DNA of 64,000 nucleotides from Pseudomonas cedrina subsp. cedrina. GTDB lineage: Bacteria; Pseudomonadota; Gammaproteobacteria; Pseudomonadales; Pseudomonadaceae. Numbering within the stretch: the first letter of the stretch is position 1; each line of letters starts with the position of its first letter. Shown here piece after piece: positions 48,395-56,973 of the stretch. The stretch is from assembly GCF_001983175.1 (NCBI RefSeq), contig NZ_MNPW01000008.1, forward strand, positions 299,408 through 363,407, read 5' to 3'. Below the pieces are notes generated by a model, which had not been told where the DNA came from, ran no database searches, and saw only the letters and a program-made list of their open reading frames with translations. The position numbers and the translations under genes are program-made.

Positions 48395-49273
48395 ATGCGC
48401 CTGAGTGCCAGCGCTATCGCGCTTATTGCTTCCCTGCTGGTCAATCATGGGGCTCAGGCCTCGGAACTGCCGCAGCGCTGGGTCAGTGCCGGTGGGGCGC
48501 TGTCGGAATGGGTAACGGCCATGGGCGGCGAATCGAAATTGGTGGGGGTGGACACCACCAGCCAGCATCCCGAGTCCCTCACGGCGCTGCCGAGCATCGG
48601 TTACCAGCGGCAATTGTCGGCGGAAGGCATTCTGAGTCTGCGTCCGCAGGTGCTGGTAGGTACCGAAGAAATGGGCCCGCCGCCGGTGCTGGCGCAGGTC
48701 CGCAACGCGGGTGTGCAGGTAGAGATGTTTTCGGCGCAGCCGGACCTGCAGGCGTTGAAAGACAACCTTCAGCACTTGGGCAAGTTGCTGGGCAATGGCG
48801 CCAAGGCTAGCGAGCTGCTTGCCGGGTATGAACAGGCACTGGAGCAGCAGAAGCGTTGGGTGGCCAAGGCCCAGTCCACTCAAAAGACGCCTGGCGTATT
48901 GCTATTGCTTGGCCATGCGGGCGGCAAGCCGCTGATTGCAGGCAAAGACACGGCGGCTGACTGGATGCTGCAACAGGCGGGCGGACGTAATCTGGCAACC
49001 CATAGCGGCTACAAGCCGTTTTCCATGGAGTCATTGGCGGGGTTGAGCCCGGATGTGCTGGTGTTTGCCGATCGCGCCCTGACCGGTGAAGCGGCGCGTG
49101 CGGCACTGTTCAAGGAAAATCCGATCCTGGCATCGACGCCGGCCGCTCATGACGGGCGGGTGTTTGAGGTGGATCCCACTTTGCTGGTCGGCGGGCTTGG
49201 GCCGCGCCTGCCGCAAAGCCTCGTGGAACTCTCTGCCGGTTTTTATCCGTCCCAGCCTAAGCCTGCCCCATGA
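48395..49273 (+). CDS. hmuT: Haem ABC transporter, periplasmic binding protein
   Basis: Periplasmic haem carrier that delivers haem to HmuUV. It has 292 residues with a signal peptide of about 22 (MRLSASAIALIASLLVNHGAQA). The two-lobed class III fold contains LPQRWVSAGGALSEWVTAMG in two halves, VGVDTTSQHPESL and SIGYQRQLSAEGILSLRPQVLVG in parts. The start is ATG 48395 behind GGAAGGA. hmuU overlaps its end by four bases. Confidence 0.92.
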   Translation: MRLSASAIALIASLLVNHGAQASELPQRWVSAGGALSEWVTAMGGESKLVGVDTTSQHPESLTALPSIGYQRQLSAEGILSLRPQVLVGTEEMGPPPVLAQVRNAGVQVEMFSAQPDLQALKDNLQHLGKLLGNGAKASELLAGYEQALEQQKRWVAKAQSTQKTPGVLLLLGHAGGKPLIAGKDTAADWMLQQAGGRNLATHSGYKPFSMESLAGLSPDVLVFADRALTGEAARAALFKENPILASTPAAHDGRVFEVDPTLLVGGLGPRLPQSLVELSAGFYPSQPKPAP

Positions 49274-50307
49274 CCGCGCTGGTTAAACCCAAGACCTTGT
49301 TTATCGGGTTGGCACTGCTGTGCTTACTGGCCATCTGGTTATCCCTGGCGTTGGGGCCGGTCAGTCTGCCATTGCTGGATACGCTCAAGGCCGCGTTGCG
49401 TTTGATGGGGTTGCCGATCGAGGCCCAGGGGTTGGAACAGGCTGAACTGATCCTGGGGCAGATCCGTTTGCCGCGTACGTTGCTGGGCTTGGCAGTCGGC
49501 GGCGTGTTGGCTTTGTCGGGTGTGGCGATGCAGGGGTTGTTTCGCAATCCGCTGGCTGATCCGGGGTTGGTCGGGGTTTCCAGCGGTGCTGCGTTGGGCG
49601 CGGCGGTGGCGATTGTTGGCGGTTCGTTTTTCGGCGGTTTGCCGGAGGCGTTCGGGCCTTATGTTTTATCTGTGTGCGCATTTCTTGGCGGCTTGGGCGT
49701 GACGGCGCTGGTTTATCGCCTAGGGCGGCGCAACGGCCAGACCAACGTCGCGACCATGCTGCTCGCCGGCATTGCCTTGACGGCGCTCGCCGGTTCGGCG
49801 GTGGGCCTGTTTACCTACCTGGCCGACGACGCCACCTTGCGCACTCTCACGTTTTGGAACCTGGGCAGCCTCAACGGCGCCAGCTATTCGCGCTTGTGGC
49901 CGTTGCTGCTGGTGAGCGTGGGTGTCGCGCTGTGGTTGCCGCGCCGAGCCAGGGCGTTGAATGCATTGCTGCTCGGTGAGTCCGAGGCCGGTCACCTCGG
50001 TATTGATGTAGAAAGGCTCAAGCGCGAGTTAGTGTTCTGCACCGCCTTGGGTGTGGGGGCTGCGGTGGCCGCAGCGGGTATGATCGGGTTTGTGGGGCTG
50101 GTGGTTCCGCACCTGGTGCGATTGCTGGCGGGGCCGGATCATCGGGTCTTGCTGCCGGCATCGTTATTGGCGGGTGCAAGCCTGTTGCTGTTTGCCGATC
50201 TGGTTGCGCGCCTGGCATTGGCGCCGGCTGAGTTGCCCATCGGTATTGTCACTGCGTTTATCGGCGCGCCGCTCTTTCTATACCTATTGTTGCGGGGGCG
50301 TGCCTGA
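49270..50307 (+). CDS. hmuU: Haem ABC transporter permease
   Basis: FecCD-family inner-membrane permease of 345 residues with about nine or ten helices. Family segments include IRLPRTLLGLAVGGVLALSGVAMQGLFRNPLADP in consecutive parts, LVGVSSGAALGA, LLLGESEAGHLGID and FVGLVVPHLVRLLAGPDHR. It overlaps hmuT at the start (ATGA), and its last base is the first base of the hmuV start codon. Confidence 0.95.
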   Translation: MTALVKPKTLFIGLALLCLLAIWLSLALGPVSLPLLDTLKAALRLMGLPIEAQGLEQAELILGQIRLPRTLLGLAVGGVLALSGVAMQGLFRNPLADPGLVGVSSGAALGAAVAIVGGSFFGGLPEAFGPYVLSVCAFLGGLGVTALVYRLGRRNGQTNVATMLLAGIALTALAGSAVGLFTYLADDATLRTLTFWNLGSLNGASYSRLWPLLLVSVGVALWLPRRARALNALLLGESEAGHLGIDVERLKRELVFCTALGVGAAVAAAGMIGFVGLVVPHLVRLLAGPDHRVLLPASLLAGASLLLFADLVARLALAPAELPIGIVTAFIGAPLFLYLLLRGRA

Positions 50308-51074
50308 TGCTACGTGTGGAAGACCTGCAGATCCGTCGCGGTCGCAAAACAGTGTTGGCGGATGTCACGCTCGACCTGCTGCCGGGTGAAGTGCTGGGCG
50401 TGCTGGGGCCCAATGGCGCGGGCAAGAGTACGTTGCTCAGTGCTTTGTGCGGTGAGTTGCATCCCGCCCAGGGCAAAGTGTTGTTGGATCAACGCCCATT
50501 GGCTGATTGGAGTGGCGTGCAGCGCGCACAACGCCTGGCGGTATTGCCACAGGCCTCGACGTTGGACTTCGCCTTCCGTGTCGAAGAGGTTGTAGGCATG
50601 GGCCGCTTGCCCCACCAGACCGGGCGCGTGCGCGATGACGAGATTATCGAGGCGGCCTTGCAGGCGGCGGATGTCGTCCATTTGAGAGGCCGCAGCTACT
50701 TGGCGCTGTCGGGCGGAGAACGGCAACGGGTGCACCTGGCGCGGGTGTTGGCGCAGTTATGGCCGGGCGAGGCGGGGCAGACGTTGCTGTTGGATGAGCC
50801 GACGTCGATGCTGGATCCGTTGCATCAGCACACTACCTTGCAGGCCATTCGTCGCTTTGCCAATCGGGGGGCAGCGGTATTGGTGATCCTTCACGACTTG
50901 AACCTGGCGGCTCGCTATTGTGATCGCATTCTGCTGCTGGAGGCCGGCCGCCCCCATGCCTTGGATACGCCCGCGCAGGTGATGCAGCCTGAGCCGCTCA
51001 AAGCCGTGTTTGGCCTGGATGTGCTGGTGCAGCCGCACCCGGAGCGTGGGCATCCGCTGATCATTGCGCGCTGA
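50307..51074 (+). CDS. hmuV: Haem ABC transporter ATP-binding protein
   Basis: ATPase of the haem importer, 255 residues. Walker A GPNGAGKS is at 34-41, the Q loop is in LPQAS, the signature is LSGGERQRVHLARVL, Walker B is TLLLDEPTSMLDP, and the switch histidine is in LVILHDLNLAARYCD. No haem receptor, HmuS/PhuS chaperone or TonB genes flank the cluster here. Confidence 0.95.
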   Translation: MLRVEDLQIRRGRKTVLADVTLDLLPGEVLGVLGPNGAGKSTLLSALCGELHPAQGKVLLDQRPLADWSGVQRAQRLAVLPQASTLDFAFRVEEVVGMGRLPHQTGRVRDDEIIEAALQAADVVHLRGRSYLALSGGERQRVHLARVLAQLWPGEAGQTLLLDEPTSMLDPLHQHTTLQAIRRFANRGAAVLVILHDLNLAARYCDRILLLEAGRPHALDTPAQVMQPEPLKAVFGLDVLVQPHPERGHPLIIAR

Positions 51075-51105
51075 AGTTGACGTTTGCAGGCAGCTTTCGA
51101 CAGGT

Positions 51106-51218
51106 AAAAAAAGACCCGGCAAAAGCCGGGTCAAATAACCGTGATTAGCCTGATGAGGAGATAATCTGAGAGTCCGAACCAATGGTCTTTCAGTTATCGG
51201 CTGATCTCGCGACCAGTT
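51106..51218 (-). ncRNA. prrF: Iron-responsive small RNA PrrF
   Basis: The minus-strand sequence carries the conserved PrrF core CTCAGATTATCTCCTCATCA (51152-51171 region) and continues GGCTAATCACGG, known from P. aeruginosa PrrF1/PrrF2. The 5' part reads ACTGGTCGCGAGATCAGCCG. The RNA of about 113 bases ends in GACCCGGC-TTTT-GCCGGGTC plus seven T (51106-51132). PrrF is made under iron starvation and silences mRNAs for iron-rich proteins. It is convergent with hmuTUV. In P. aeruginosa the two prrF copies also lie beside the phu haem genes but in tandem; only one is present here. Confidence 0.93.
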
Positions 51219-51220
51219 GT

Positions 51221-51252
51221 GATAATCATAACGATTCTCATTTGAGAGTCAA
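51221..51252 (-). promoter_or_regulatory. prrF promoter with Fur box
   Basis: On the minus strand TTGACT (51252-51247), 16 bases, TATGAT (51230-51225). The Fur box at 51221-51239 matches 15 of 19 consensus positions and covers the -10, so iron-loaded Fur should block transcription. Confidence 0.9.
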
Positions 51253-51323
51253 CCTTTGTTTTTGCCTGTTCTGCGCGTTTTCTCAAACGCCTGTCCGGAG
51301 TGCCTGTAGATACTGGGCGGTGC

Positions 51324-51596
51324 TCAATTTTTCTGACGGGTCGATAGCGCGTCCAATTGACGGTTCAACGCTTCCTTGCGCTCGGCAGGAACGTCGTTCC
51401 AGTGCACATCCATCAAGGCGCCCTCGATGGCATACAACAGTACTTTCGAGGCGCGGAACCCGCGTGTGCGCACGGCGCGGTATGCATCGACAGCGCCCAG
51501 GCGGCGCAAGTCTGACGCGCTGTGGATGCCCACCGCATGCAGCCACTGCGCCGACGTCTTGCCGAGGTTTTTCAGGAGTTGCAGCTCGTCGTTCAT
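51324..51596 (-). CDS. TfoX/Sxy C-terminal domain protein
   Basis: A 90-residue protein beginning MNDELQLLKNLGKTSAQWLHAVGI, starting at ATG 51596 after GGAGG. It consists only of the helix-hairpin-helix-like TfoX C-terminal domain (LKNLGKTSAQWLHAVGIHSASDL in parts, GFRASKVLLYAIEGAL), without the N-terminal domain of the competence regulator Sxy. Stand-alone copies are common and their function is unknown. It is not evidence for competence. Confidence 0.82.
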   Translation of the reverse strand: MNDELQLLKNLGKTSAQWLHAVGIHSASDLRRLGAVDAYRAVRTRGFRASKVLLYAIEGALMDVHWNDVPAERKEALNRQLDALSTRQKN

Positions 51597-51785
51597 CAAG
51601 CCTCCTTGCGATGGCCGAATGGTTCGGTGGGTATCGTGACCATGCAAGCCTGAGAGGAGTGTAGCGCTCAGTAGGAAAAACGCAGTTCTTTAGTCGGAAA
51701 CGGCCTAAAGACTGATAAGAAGGGGGGCGTCAGGTGCAGGCAGCCCCCGCCAGGCGGGCGCGAGGCGGGGCGAAAAAGCGCGGGT

Positions 51786-52130
51786 TCAACGAGTGCGGTA
51801 GCGTAGGCGGGTGCCGAAATTGACCGACATGAGGATCTCGTCAGCGCTCAGTTCCGGCGGGAAGTAGGTGCCGGAAATTTGCGCGTGGGCAAGGCTTGCC
51901 CCTTCCAGCGGACAGTCGCGAAGGTCCAGGCCGCGCAAATCGGCGGAGCGGAAATAAGCGTCGGTGAAGTCCACGCCAGAGGCGTTCAGCTCACGCAAGT
52001 CCAACCCACGGAAGTCTCCACCGCGCATGTCGATGACGCCGTGATCTGGGCGTTCCTGGTTGAAGCCCCGGATATCATCTTTATGCAGGAGCGAGTAGAG
52101 GGGAGAATCGAGAAGCTTGGGCTGACTCAT
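51786..52130 (-). CDS. Pentapeptide-repeat protein
   Basis: A 114-residue protein with about eight A(D/N)LxX-type units in the middle: GGDFRGLDLRELNASGVDFTD in two parts, AYFRSADLRGLDLRD and PLEGASLAHAQIS. These would form a short right-handed quadrilateral beta-helix. Its length is too small for the gyrase-protecting Qnr type. A TATAAT (minus strand, 52167-52162) with an overlapping ATAGTG-C-CACTAT palindrome lies just upstream. Function unknown. Confidence 0.8.
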   Translation of the reverse strand: MSQPKLLDSPLYSLLHKDDIRGFNQERPDHGVIDMRGGDFRGLDLRELNASGVDFTDAYFRSADLRGLDLRDCPLEGASLAHAQISGTYFPPELSADEILMSVNFGTRLRYRTR

Positions 52131-52182
52131 GACGGCGACTCCTGTTGGATTTATGGCGCCATTATAGTGCCACTATTGCTCG

Positions 52183-52211
52183 ATCGTGCGCCTTAGTAGG
52201 CGACACGATCA
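52183..52211. promoter_or_regulatory. Inverted repeat between the kinase and pentapeptide genes
   Basis: GATCGTG-C-GCC and GGC-GA-CACGATC pair around TTAGTA. On the plus strand it is followed by AAGAAATTTTT. It could end the kinase transcript, but the T run is on the wrong strand for that, so the role is open. Confidence 0.35.
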
Positions 52212-52222
52212 AGAAATTTTTC

Positions 52223-53779
52223 TTACAGTCCTGGCAGCCGCTGGCGTATATGCGCCACCAATGCATCAAGGGTGCCGCTTTCATTGGTTTCGACACGCTT
52301 GCTGAGCAACTGTTCCTCGGCGGTCAGTGGCTCGCGATTCGCCTGTTGTTCTTCGATCACCGACAGTGTCGCGTCGGAAGGGTCGTTTTTGTCCGCCTGA
52401 CGCTGTGCCAACCAGCTGGCGATGACCGCTTGGGGCGCATTGCAATCCAGAATCAGGAAGGGCGCGCCGGTCGCCTCGGCAACCTTCGCCGCTGCTTCAC
52501 GTTGCTCGCGCTTCAAGAAGGTCGCATCCAGCACCACCGGGTAACCGGCGCGCAGTACGGTAGCGGCGATTTCATTCAAGCGTGTGTAAGTTGCCGCGCT
52601 TGCGTCGGCCGCATAAATACCGGCCTGCGGCGTGTTTTCAACCTGCTGCTCGCCGAACAGGCGCTTGCGCTCCACGTCCGAGCGCAGTCGCACGGCGCCC
52701 AGTGCCTCTACCAGGCGCATCGCCACGTGGCTTTTGCCCACGGCCGAAACACCATGGGTAATCGCCATAAAGCGTGACGGAATAGTGCTGTAGCTTTCCG
52801 CCAGGTTGGCGTAGTTACGGTACTGGCGCAGGGTAGTGGCGCGTTGTACCGGGCTGGCCTCGCTCGGCATGCTGAACAACGCGACCTTGGCGCGTACCAG
52901 GGCGCGATAGGCTTTATAGAAATTCAGCACTTCCAGGCCCTGATAGTCACCGGTCAACTCCAGGTATTGGCTGATAAAGCGCCGCGCCAGTGACTTGAGG
53001 CCGCGGTCTTCCAGGTCCATCGCCAGGAAGCCGGTATCGGCGTAAACGTCAGTAAAACGGAAGGGTTCGTTGAACTCGATGCAGTCGAAGATCACCACGT
53101 GGCCATCGATCAAGGTGGCGTTGCCCAAGTGAATATCACCGTGGCATTCGCGGGTGAAACCCTCCACTTTGCGCTGGGCAAGCAGTGGCTTGAGGCGCTC
53201 GAAGCTGCTTTCGGCCCAGGCTTGCAAGGCATCCAACTGAACCAGGTCAGCCTTGTCGCTGAGGAACGGGCGGATCTGGTCGAAGTTCTGGCGAACCGGC
53301 GCCATCACTTCTTCCGGCGTGCCGGCTGGGTGTTCCTGCGGGACTTTCGGCGCAGTCAGGTGGAAGTGCGCGATTTGACTGGCCATCTCATCGATGTGCG
53401 CGCTGGTCAGTTCGCCATTAGCCTGCAAGGTGCTGAGCAATTGGCTCTGCGGAAACTGGCGCATTTTCAGTGCGTATTCGATGACCGGACCTTCGCCGCC
53501 CAACTGCGGGGCTTCGGCGGTGCCGGTGATCGGCAACACGTCGAGATACAAATCTTGCGTCAGGCGCTGGTTGAGGCGCAGTTCTTCGCGGCAGAAGTGG
53601 CCGCGCTTTTCCAGGTCGGTGAAATCCAGAAAGCCGAAGTTCATCGGTTTCTTCAATTTATAAGCATACGGGCCAGTCAGTACGACCCAGGAAATATGGG
53701 TCTCGATGACTTGGAACGCTTCAACCGGGTGCGGGTATAAAGCCGGATTTTGCAGGGCAGCGATCAGGGACTGGCTCAC
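52223..53779 (-). CDS. Two-domain protein: aminoglycoside-phosphotransferase-like plus P-loop kinase
   Basis: A 518-residue fusion. The N-terminal part (about 1-330) has a protein-kinase-like fold with the catalytic ECHGDIHLGNATL (Brenner motif HGDxHxxN) and the metal-binding IFDCIEFN. The C-terminal part (about 335-518) is a small-molecule kinase-like P-loop domain with Walker A GVSAVGKS and PVVLDATFLKREQRE. The combination is widespread in proteobacteria (AAA family ATPase/COG0645 plus COG2187) without known substrate. It is divergent from mrcB. Confidence 0.85.
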   Translation of the reverse strand: MSQSLIAALQNPALYPHPVEAFQVIETHISWVVLTGPYAYKLKKPMNFGFLDFTDLEKRGHFCREELRLNQRLTQDLYLDVLPITGTAEAPQLGGEGPVIEYALKMRQFPQSQLLSTLQANGELTSAHIDEMASQIAHFHLTAPKVPQEHPAGTPEEVMAPVRQNFDQIRPFLSDKADLVQLDALQAWAESSFERLKPLLAQRKVEGFTRECHGDIHLGNATLIDGHVVIFDCIEFNEPFRFTDVYADTGFLAMDLEDRGLKSLARRFISQYLELTGDYQGLEVLNFYKAYRALVRAKVALFSMPSEASPVQRATTLRQYRNYANLAESYSTIPSRFMAITHGVSAVGKSHVAMRLVEALGAVRLRSDVERKRLFGEQQVENTPQAGIYAADASAATYTRLNEIAATVLRAGYPVVLDATFLKREQREAAAKVAEATGAPFLILDCNAPQAVIASWLAQRQADKNDPSDATLSVIEEQQANREPLTAEEQLLSKRVETNESGTLDALVAHIRQRLPGL

Positions 53780-53883
53780 GGGCGATCCTTCAGAGTCTGG
53801 GGGAAAACATGGCGGGCATTATGGCTGCTGCGGCCGGTCGTGCAAACCGCTGTCCGGCTCATGTTGATCCTCAATAAAGTGCG

Positions 53884-53897
53884 TATAATCCGCCGCC
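53884..53897 (+). promoter_or_regulatory. -10 element directly before the mrcB start codon
   Basis: TATAAT at 53884-53889 is followed by only eight bases before ATG 53898, so the predicted transcript would begin at or one to two bases before the start codon. A TTGATC lies 14 bases upstream of the -10 (short spacer). No Shine-Dalgarno precedes the ATG. A leaderless mRNA is the simplest reading. Confidence 0.45.
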
Positions 53898-56222
53898 ATG
53901 ACTCGAACCCGATCTCCCCGTTCCCGTAAAAAACCTCCTTCCCGCGGCCTGCGCCCTTGGCTGGGCTGGGCGCTCAAGCTCGGCCTGGTGGGTCTTGTAG
54001 TGCTCGCCGGTTTTGCGGTGTACCTCGACGCCGTGGTCCAGGAGAAATTCTCCGGCAAGCGCTGGACCATCCCGGCCAAGGTATACGCGCGCCCGCTGGA
54101 ACTGTTCACCGGCCAGAAGCTGAGCAAGGACGACTTTCTCACCGAACTCGACGCCTTGGGCTATCGCCGCGAACCCGTGAGCAATGGTCCGGGGGCAGCC
54201 GCCGTCAGCGGCAATACCGTCGACCTGAATACCCGTGGCTTCCAGTTCTATGAAGGCCTGGAAAAAGCCCAGCCGGTGCGCGTGCGGTTTTCCGGCGATT
54301 ACGTCGCGGAATTATCGTCACTCAATGGCTCCAAGCTGCCTGTGGTGCGCCTGGAACCGCTGATGATCGGCGGCATTTATCCGAAGAATCTCGAAGACCG
54401 CATCCTGATCAAGCTTGATCAAGTGCCGCCGTTCCTGCTCGAAACCCTGGTGGCCGTCGAAGATCGCGATTTCTACCACCACTGGGGCGTCTCCCCGAAG
54501 TCGATCGCTCGCGCAGTCTGGGTGAACACCTCAGGCGGCAAGATGACCCAGGGCGGCAGTACGCTTACGCAACAATTGGTCAAGAATTTTTACCTGACCA
54601 GCGAGCGGAGCCTGACCCGCAAGCTCACCGAAGCCATGATGGCGATGCTGCTGGAATTGCACTACAGCAAGCAGGAAATCCTCGAGGCATACCTCAACGA
54701 GGTATTCGTCGGTCAGGACGGCCAGCGCGCGGTGCACGGTTTCGGCCTGGCCAGCCAGTTCTTTTTTGGCCAGCCGCTGTCTGAACTGAAGTTGCATCAG
54801 GTCGCGTTGCTGGTGGGCATGGTCAAGGGGCCTTCCTACTACAACCCGCGCCGCAACCCTGAGCGGGCATTGGAGCGCCGTAACCTGGTGCTCGATGTGC
54901 TCGAGCAACAAGGCGTGGCCACGGCGGAACAAGTGACCGCGGCGAAGAAAATGCCGCTGGGCGTTACCACGCGCGGCAAGCTGGCGGACAGCTCCTTCCC
55001 GGGCTTTATCGACCTGGTCAAACGCCAACTGCGTGAAGACTACCGCGACGAAGACTTGACCGAAGAAGGCCTGCGGATCTTCACCAGCTTCGACCCGATT
55101 TTGCAGATGAAAGCCGAGGCGTCGGTCAACGACACCTTCAAGCGCCTGACGGGCCGTAAAGGCTCGGACGAAGTCGAAGCGGCCATGGTCGTGACCAATC
55201 CGGAAACCGGCGAAGTGCAGGCCATGATCGGCAGTCGGCAGGCCAGCTTCGCCGGTTTCAACCGCGCGCTAGATGCGGTGCGGCCAATCGGCTCGCTGGT
55301 CAAACCGGCCGTTTACCTGACCGCGTTGGAAAAACCGAGCAAGTACACCCTGACCAGTTGGCTGTCGGATGACCCGTTGTCGGTCAAAGGGGGGGATGGG
55401 CAGGTATGGACGCCGCAGAACTTCGATCGCCGCTCCCACGGTACGGTGTTTCTTTATCAGGGGCTGGCGCACTCCTACAATATTTCCACGTCACGCCTTG
55501 GGCTTGAAGTCGGTGTCCCCAACGTCCTGAAAACCTTGGCGCGCCTGGGGATCACCCGTGAATTCCCAGCCTTCCCCTCTATACTGCTGGGGGCCGGTGC
55601 CATGACGCCGATGGAAGTGGCGACCATGTACCAGACCCTCGCCAACGGTGGCTTCAATACGCCGATGCGCGGCATCCGCAGTGTGCTGACCGCCGAGGGC
55701 GAGCCGCTCAAACGTTATCCGTTCCAGATTCAGCAGCGGTTCGATGCAGGCTCCATCTACCTGATCCAGAACGCCATGCAGCGTGTGATGCGTGAAGGTA
55801 CGGGCAGCTCCGTCTATAAAGTCCTGCCGTCCAACCTGACGTTGGCTGGCAAGACCGGTACCAGTAACGACTCGCGCGACAGTTGGTTCGCTGGCTTCGG
55901 CCAGGATGTGCTGGCGGTGGTGTGGCTGGGGCGCGACGATAACGGCAAGACCCCGTTCACCGGCGCTACCGGTGCGCTGCAGGTCTGGACCAGTTTCATG
56001 CGCAAGGCCGACCCGCTGCCGCTGAACATGCCGCAGCCGGATAACATTGTGCAGGCCTGGATAGATCCGCACACGGGCCAAGGCTCCGATGCCAACTGTC
56101 CGGGAGCGGTGCAGATGCCGTATATTCGCGGCAGCGAACCGCCACCCGGTGCCGCATGCAGTGGCGGTGCCCCTGCTGACGCGGAATCGGTGATGGATTG
56201 GGTCAAGGGCTGGATGAATTAA
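53898..56222 (+). CDS. mrcB: Penicillin-binding protein 1B (bifunctional glycosyltransferase/transpeptidase)
   Basis: Class A PBP that polymerises and cross-links peptidoglycan. It has 774 residues: a basic cytoplasmic start, one membrane helix (about 26-45), a UB2H-like region, the GT51 glycosyltransferase domain with catalytic E188 (VEDRDFYHHWG) and QGGSTLTQQLVKN, and the transpeptidase domain with S466-x-x-K469, SYN and KTGT at 652. Also called ponB in P. aeruginosa. Its lipoprotein activator is encoded next. Confidence 0.97.
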   Translation: MTRTRSPRSRKKPPSRGLRPWLGWALKLGLVGLVVLAGFAVYLDAVVQEKFSGKRWTIPAKVYARPLELFTGQKLSKDDFLTELDALGYRREPVSNGPGAAAVSGNTVDLNTRGFQFYEGLEKAQPVRVRFSGDYVAELSSLNGSKLPVVRLEPLMIGGIYPKNLEDRILIKLDQVPPFLLETLVAVEDRDFYHHWGVSPKSIARAVWVNTSGGKMTQGGSTLTQQLVKNFYLTSERSLTRKLTEAMMAMLLELHYSKQEILEAYLNEVFVGQDGQRAVHGFGLASQFFFGQPLSELKLHQVALLVGMVKGPSYYNPRRNPERALERRNLVLDVLEQQGVATAEQVTAAKKMPLGVTTRGKLADSSFPGFIDLVKRQLREDYRDEDLTEEGLRIFTSFDPILQMKAEASVNDTFKRLTGRKGSDEVEAAMVVTNPETGEVQAMIGSRQASFAGFNRALDAVRPIGSLVKPAVYLTALEKPSKYTLTSWLSDDPLSVKGGDGQVWTPQNFDRRSHGTVFLYQGLAHSYNISTSRLGLEVGVPNVLKTLARLGITREFPAFPSILLGAGAMTPMEVATMYQTLANGGFNTPMRGIRSVLTAEGEPLKRYPFQIQQRFDAGSIYLIQNAMQRVMREGTGSSVYKVLPSNLTLAGKTGTSNDSRDSWFAGFGQDVLAVVWLGRDDNGKTPFTGATGALQVWTSFMRKADPLPLNMPQPDNIVQAWIDPHTGQGSDANCPGAVQMPYIRGSEPPPGAACSGGAPADAESVMDWVKGWMN

Positions 56223-56238
56223 GCAGAGAGGGTTTCAA

Positions 56239-56973
56239 GTGAACAAGTGGTGGATTCCAGCGATTACAGCTCTGGCTTTGCTCAGCGGTTGCTCCAGCGT
56301 GCAACGCGGCTCCATTCCCGTGGTGGACTCGAGCACAGCCGTCTCCAATAGCGACCGGATTTCGGCCAATGGCGGTTTCCGCCAGACCGTGACCAACCGC
56401 CCTGCCCAGGCCGCGACCCAGGCGGTGCCGCAGGATTCGGGCGTGGTGGTGATGGTGCCGGGGGCCGGCTCCGCCACCTCTGCGCCGATCAGCGCCGAGC
56501 CGTGGACCCCAGGGCCAAGCGCTTCCGGACCGATCGATACCGCGCCGGTTCAAACTGCACCGATCAACCAGGGCACCTACAACATGCCTTCCACGCCGAG
56601 CGGCATTCCATCGTCCTCCAGCGCCGGCGGCCTGTCGGCTGACGAGCAACTGGACGGCCCGGTGCTGGCCCTGCTCACCACGGCTCAGCAACAACAGGCG
56701 GGTGGCGATTTGAACGGTGCATCGTCGAGTCTCGAGCGTGCGCAACGCGTTGCCCCGCGTGAGCCGCAAGTGCTGTATCGCCTGGCACAGGTGCGCATGG
56801 CCCAGGGCGACGCACCTCAAGCGGAGCAGTTCGCTCGTCGTGGCTTGTCCCTGGCTAACGGTCGTCCCGACCTGCAAGCCAGCCTGTGGGCGTTGATTGG
56901 TGACGCGCGCGCCGCACAGGGTGATGCCGCCGGTGCTGCCCAGGCGCGGCGGAAAGCCAAGGTCAACCTCTGA
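56239..56973 (+). CDS. lpoP: TPR lipoprotein, PBP1b activator LpoP
   Basis: A 244-residue outer-membrane lipoprotein starting at GTG 56239. The lipobox LLSGC places the lipidated cysteine at 18. A long Ser/Pro/Ala/Thr-rich linker (about 20-130) can span the periplasm. The C-terminal tetratricopeptide region has ALLTTAQQQQAGGDLNGASSSL in parts and PQVLYRLAQVRMAQGD. In P. aeruginosa LpoP, encoded beside the PBP1b gene, activates that enzyme. I assign the name by position, lipobox and TPR content. Confidence 0.85.
   Translation: MNKWWIPAITALALLSGCSSVQRGSIPVVDSSTAVSNSDRISANGGFRQTVTNRPAQAATQAVPQDSGVVVMVPGAGSATSAPISAEPWTPGPSASGPIDTAPVQTAPINQGTYNMPSTPSGIPSSSSAGGLSADEQLDGPVLALLTTAQQQQAGGDLNGASSSLERAQRVAPREPQVLYRLAQVRMAQGDAPQAEQFARRGLSLANGRPDLQASLWALIGDARAAQGDAAGAAQARRKAKVNL

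Noticed and set aside
51324..51596. Natural competence regulator TfoX/Sxy
   Set aside because: Only the C-terminal domain is present and no competence genes are near, so a competence role was not claimed.
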